DNA of 9,202 nt. It comes from Syntrophomonas sp. UBA5432. Lineage in GTDB: Bacteria > Bacillota > Syntrophomonadia > Syntrophomonadales > Syntrophomonadaceae. How positions within the stretch are numbered: the stretch's first letter is position 1; every line of letters starts with the position of its first letter. Made by a program: the position numbers and the translations under genes. The stretch spans positions 35,115 to 44,316 of the forward strand of contig DIRQ01000011.1 in NCBI GenBank assembly GCA_002424365.1, read 5' to 3'. Shown in pieces: positions 7,674 through 9,202 of this stretch. The notes under the pieces were generated by a model that saw only the letters and a list, made by a program, of their open reading frames with translations, was not told the DNA's origin and did no database searches.

Positions 7674-7706
7674 GAGGGGATGGGTTTTATGCCATGCAAA
7701 ATTTAA
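7674..7706 (+). promoter_or_regulatory. ribosome binding site and overlapping five-codon frame at the start of the last gene
   Basis: The only G-rich ribosome binding site before the last gene is GAGGGGA (7674-7680). It is ideally spaced from an ATG at 7689, which opens a five-codon frame (MPCKI, stop TAA 7704-7706). The ATG of the real long frame is five bases further on, at 7694, about 14 bases from the site. A stop at 7673-7675 excludes any longer in-frame start. Either the ribosome tolerates the long spacing or the mini frame competes for initiation. CCTC (7662-7665) could weakly mask the site by pairing with GAGG. Confidence 0.4.
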
Positions 7707-9202
7707 TAGTAATTCCTGTACTGGGGGCAGTAGGTTTACTGCTGGCGTTGTTTGTGACGTTTGGCATTAAGCGGCTTCCTGCGGGAACAGTTATTATGCA
7801 GGAATATCTATCATCTATTGAAAATGTAATAGGGGCTTTTATAAATAAACATTACATAGTTGCTGCCGGGCTTATCCTGGTAGTTTTTTTTATTATTGCT
7901 TTTCTTTTTAATTTACCTGCCGCTATATCTTTCTTATGTGGGTTTTTAGTAACAATATTTATACTTAACCGCGTTATGGACATTATAGCGAAAGCCGGTA
8001 TCAGAACTACTGCTACTACTGCAGATAAAGCGCTGGCGGTAATGCTCTGTGGATCTTTTGTTTCCGCAATTTTAGTAATGGCGGTGGTATTACTGGGATG
8101 CGGATTACTATTTTGGGCTATAGGTAATCCTAGAACCATAAATCTTTTTCTATTAGGCATAAGTATGGCAGCGCTACTTTATTCTACCGGTAGTAGCATT
8201 TTTCGTTCTACTATCACTAGTAATGAAGCATCGTACCTGCTCTTATCAGGCTCAACAACAGTTGATTTGTTTGAATCTTGTGCGGTTGCTCTGGCAGGGG
8301 CAATGACTATTGGGGCTCTGGGTATGGTCCACTTCGGTTTTGCCGGAGTAATCTTACCTTTAATTATTTTTAGTGTCGGCTTGATTATATGCATATTTGC
8401 TCTTATATATATAATTATCTATCGCCGGCAGGGCATGGAAAAAGTCATGGGGAGAACAATTTTTCTATATACCCTGTTTCTTATTCTAGTTTCTCTGATA
8501 GTAGTCAGGTATTTACTCCCGGGAGAACAGCTTAAAGTGTTTTTAGCCGTAGTGCTAGGTTTAGGTTCGGCCCTGCTGCTTTTCTTACCGCTTGTTGTAA
8601 GCATTCCTTCGATTTTCAAGCAGGATGACAGTAATGCTTTTTGGACCCGCTATTACCTGGTCATCTGTATTCCGGTTTTACTCCTATCTTTCCTTTTATC
8701 CTATCATAGTGCTGGATTTTACGGAGTTTCCATAACGGGTCTGGCTATCCTTTTGTATGTAGGTATAGCTGTATTTATCCAGAGCTTTGCTAAAATTAAA
8801 TTTTTTGCGACAGGTCTAACTGCCGGAGTTATGGATGAAAATGATGCACCCGATGAAAACGAAGATGGATATAAAGAAACAGTTGCTACTAGTTTTTCTG
8901 TCGCTGCCACGACTTTTGCGGCTTTCATTTTGCTACTGGCCTTTATCCAGGTGGCCCGGGTTCAAGAAATATGCATTATTACTAATGGACTGGTACTGCT
9001 GGGTTTGGCCATTGGAGGGGTTTTACCTTATTTATTTACTTCCTGGGTTAATAATAGTGCCCAGCAGGGAAGTGATGATAACAGCGGTTTCGATAATAAT
9101 GATGATAAATTAGAAGAAGAAGCGGTAAAGCAGGATAGCGAGGTTACAAAGGATTATAATATTTATACCTACAGAGAATCTTTGCTGGTACTCCTGGCCG
9201 CA
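7694..9202 (+). CDS. membrane pyrophosphatase (HppA) family protein lacking catalytic motifs, 3' end outside window
   Basis: The frame is open for 503 codons to the window edge and encodes a very hydrophobic protein with about 12-13 likely membrane helices in the visible part. Similarity to ion-pumping membrane pyrophosphatases appears in order: VIMQEYLSSIENVIGAFINK (33-52; family has xKMQEIxxAIxEGAxAFLxR), IAKAGIRTTATTADKAL (98-114; family NVRTAxAA), VDLFESCAVALAGAMTIG (190-207; family ADLFETYAVTLVAAMLLG), AGFYGVSI (340-347; family AGLYGIAL), LGLAIGGVLPYLFTS (436-450; family IGLFIGGMLPFLFS) and KDYNIYTYRESLLVLLAA (486-503; family PDYARCVDISTKAALREM and beyond). The PPi and Mg2+ motifs are missing. 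DVGADLVGKVE and DNVGDNVGDCAG are absent between 170 and 190, and DNAGGIAEM with DAxGNTT is replaced at 363-400. Pumping or hydrolysis by the classic mechanism is therefore unlikely. A partner or regulator of a genuine pump, or a new transport role, is possible. Family assignment is by recalled motifs, not by alignment. Confidence 0.75.
   Translation, partial: MQNLIVIPVLGAVGLLLALFVTFGIKRLPAGTVIMQEYLSSIENVIGAFINKHYIVAAGLILVVFFIIAFLFNLPAAISFLCGFLVTIFILNRVMDIIAKAGIRTTATTADKALAVMLCGSFVSAILVMAVVLLGCGLLFWAIGNPRTINLFLLGISMAALLYSTGSSIFRSTITSNEASYLLLSGSTTVDLFESCAVALAGAMTIGALGMVHFGFAGVILPLIIFSVGLIICIFALIYIIIYRRQGMEKVMGRTIFLYTLFLILVSLIVVRYLLPGEQLKVFLAVVLGLGSALLLFLPLVVSIPSIFKQDDSNAFWTRYYLVICIPVLLLSFLLSYHSAGFYGVSITGLAILLYVGIAVFIQSFAKIKFFATGLTAGVMDENDAPDENEDGYKETVATSFSVAATTFAAFILLLAFIQVARVQEICIITNGLVLLGLAIGGVLPYLFTSWVNNSAQQGSDDNSGFDNNDDKLEEEAVKQDSEVTKDYNIYTYRESLLVLLAA

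Noticed and set aside
8189..8275. Frameshift or sequencing error as the cause of the missing pyrophosphatase motifs
   Set aside because: None of the three forward frames in this segment encodes the DVGADLVGK or DNVGDNVGD strings, and family-like sequence continues in the same frame on both sides. A single-base error cannot explain the loss.
8835..9113. Overlapping + strand frame of 92 codons within the last gene
   Set aside because: It is a shadow in another frame of the pyrophosphatase-like gene, without a ribosome binding site or family features.

Overview
The window carries a complete lower-glycolysis operon of the Bacillota (Firmicutes) type: cggR, gapA, pgk, tpiA, gpmI and eno, all on the + strand and tightly spaced. 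It is followed by secG and by a long membrane-protein gene that runs off the right edge. A CggR-type regulator in front of gapA-pgk-tpiA-gpmI-eno, strong G-rich ribosome binding sites, several TTG starts, and secG after eno all point to a low-to-medium GC clostridial or bacillar genome. An anaerobic clostridium (Syntrophomonas-like) is a reasonable guess, but the sequence alone does not prove it.

Bases 1-408 hold control DNA and no convincing whole gene. A well-formed extended -10 promoter (about 97-125) is followed by two adjacent inverted repeats. One (146-162) resembles a Rex/TTGTG-CACAA type operator with a spacer one base short. The other (about 167-191) strongly resembles the CggR operator of Bacillus. 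A leader of about 275 nt follows, with two competing long RNA stems around 265-324. The regulator gene (409-1434) and five enzymes (1449-7300) come next, converting glyceraldehyde-3-phosphate and dihydroxyacetone phosphate to phosphoenolpyruvate. CggR is known to be inactivated by fructose-1,6-bisphosphate, so the operon is probably sugar-induced, with cggR autoregulated.

After eno a 125-base gap contains a modest promoter candidate. secG (start best placed at TTG 7426) encodes the small SecYEG translocase subunit. The last gene (7694 to beyond 9202) is the most unusual item. Its 503 visible residues follow the fold of membrane-integral pyrophosphatases (H+/Na+-pumping PPases, HppA) through many segments. 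Yet the pyrophosphate- and Mg2+-binding motifs of the first catalytic loop are gone, that loop is about 25 residues shorter, and the second catalytic cluster is replaced by unrelated sequence including an acidic run. The frame is open throughout. This looks like a maintained, catalytically dead (or re-purposed) pyrophosphatase relative rather than a decaying pseudogene.
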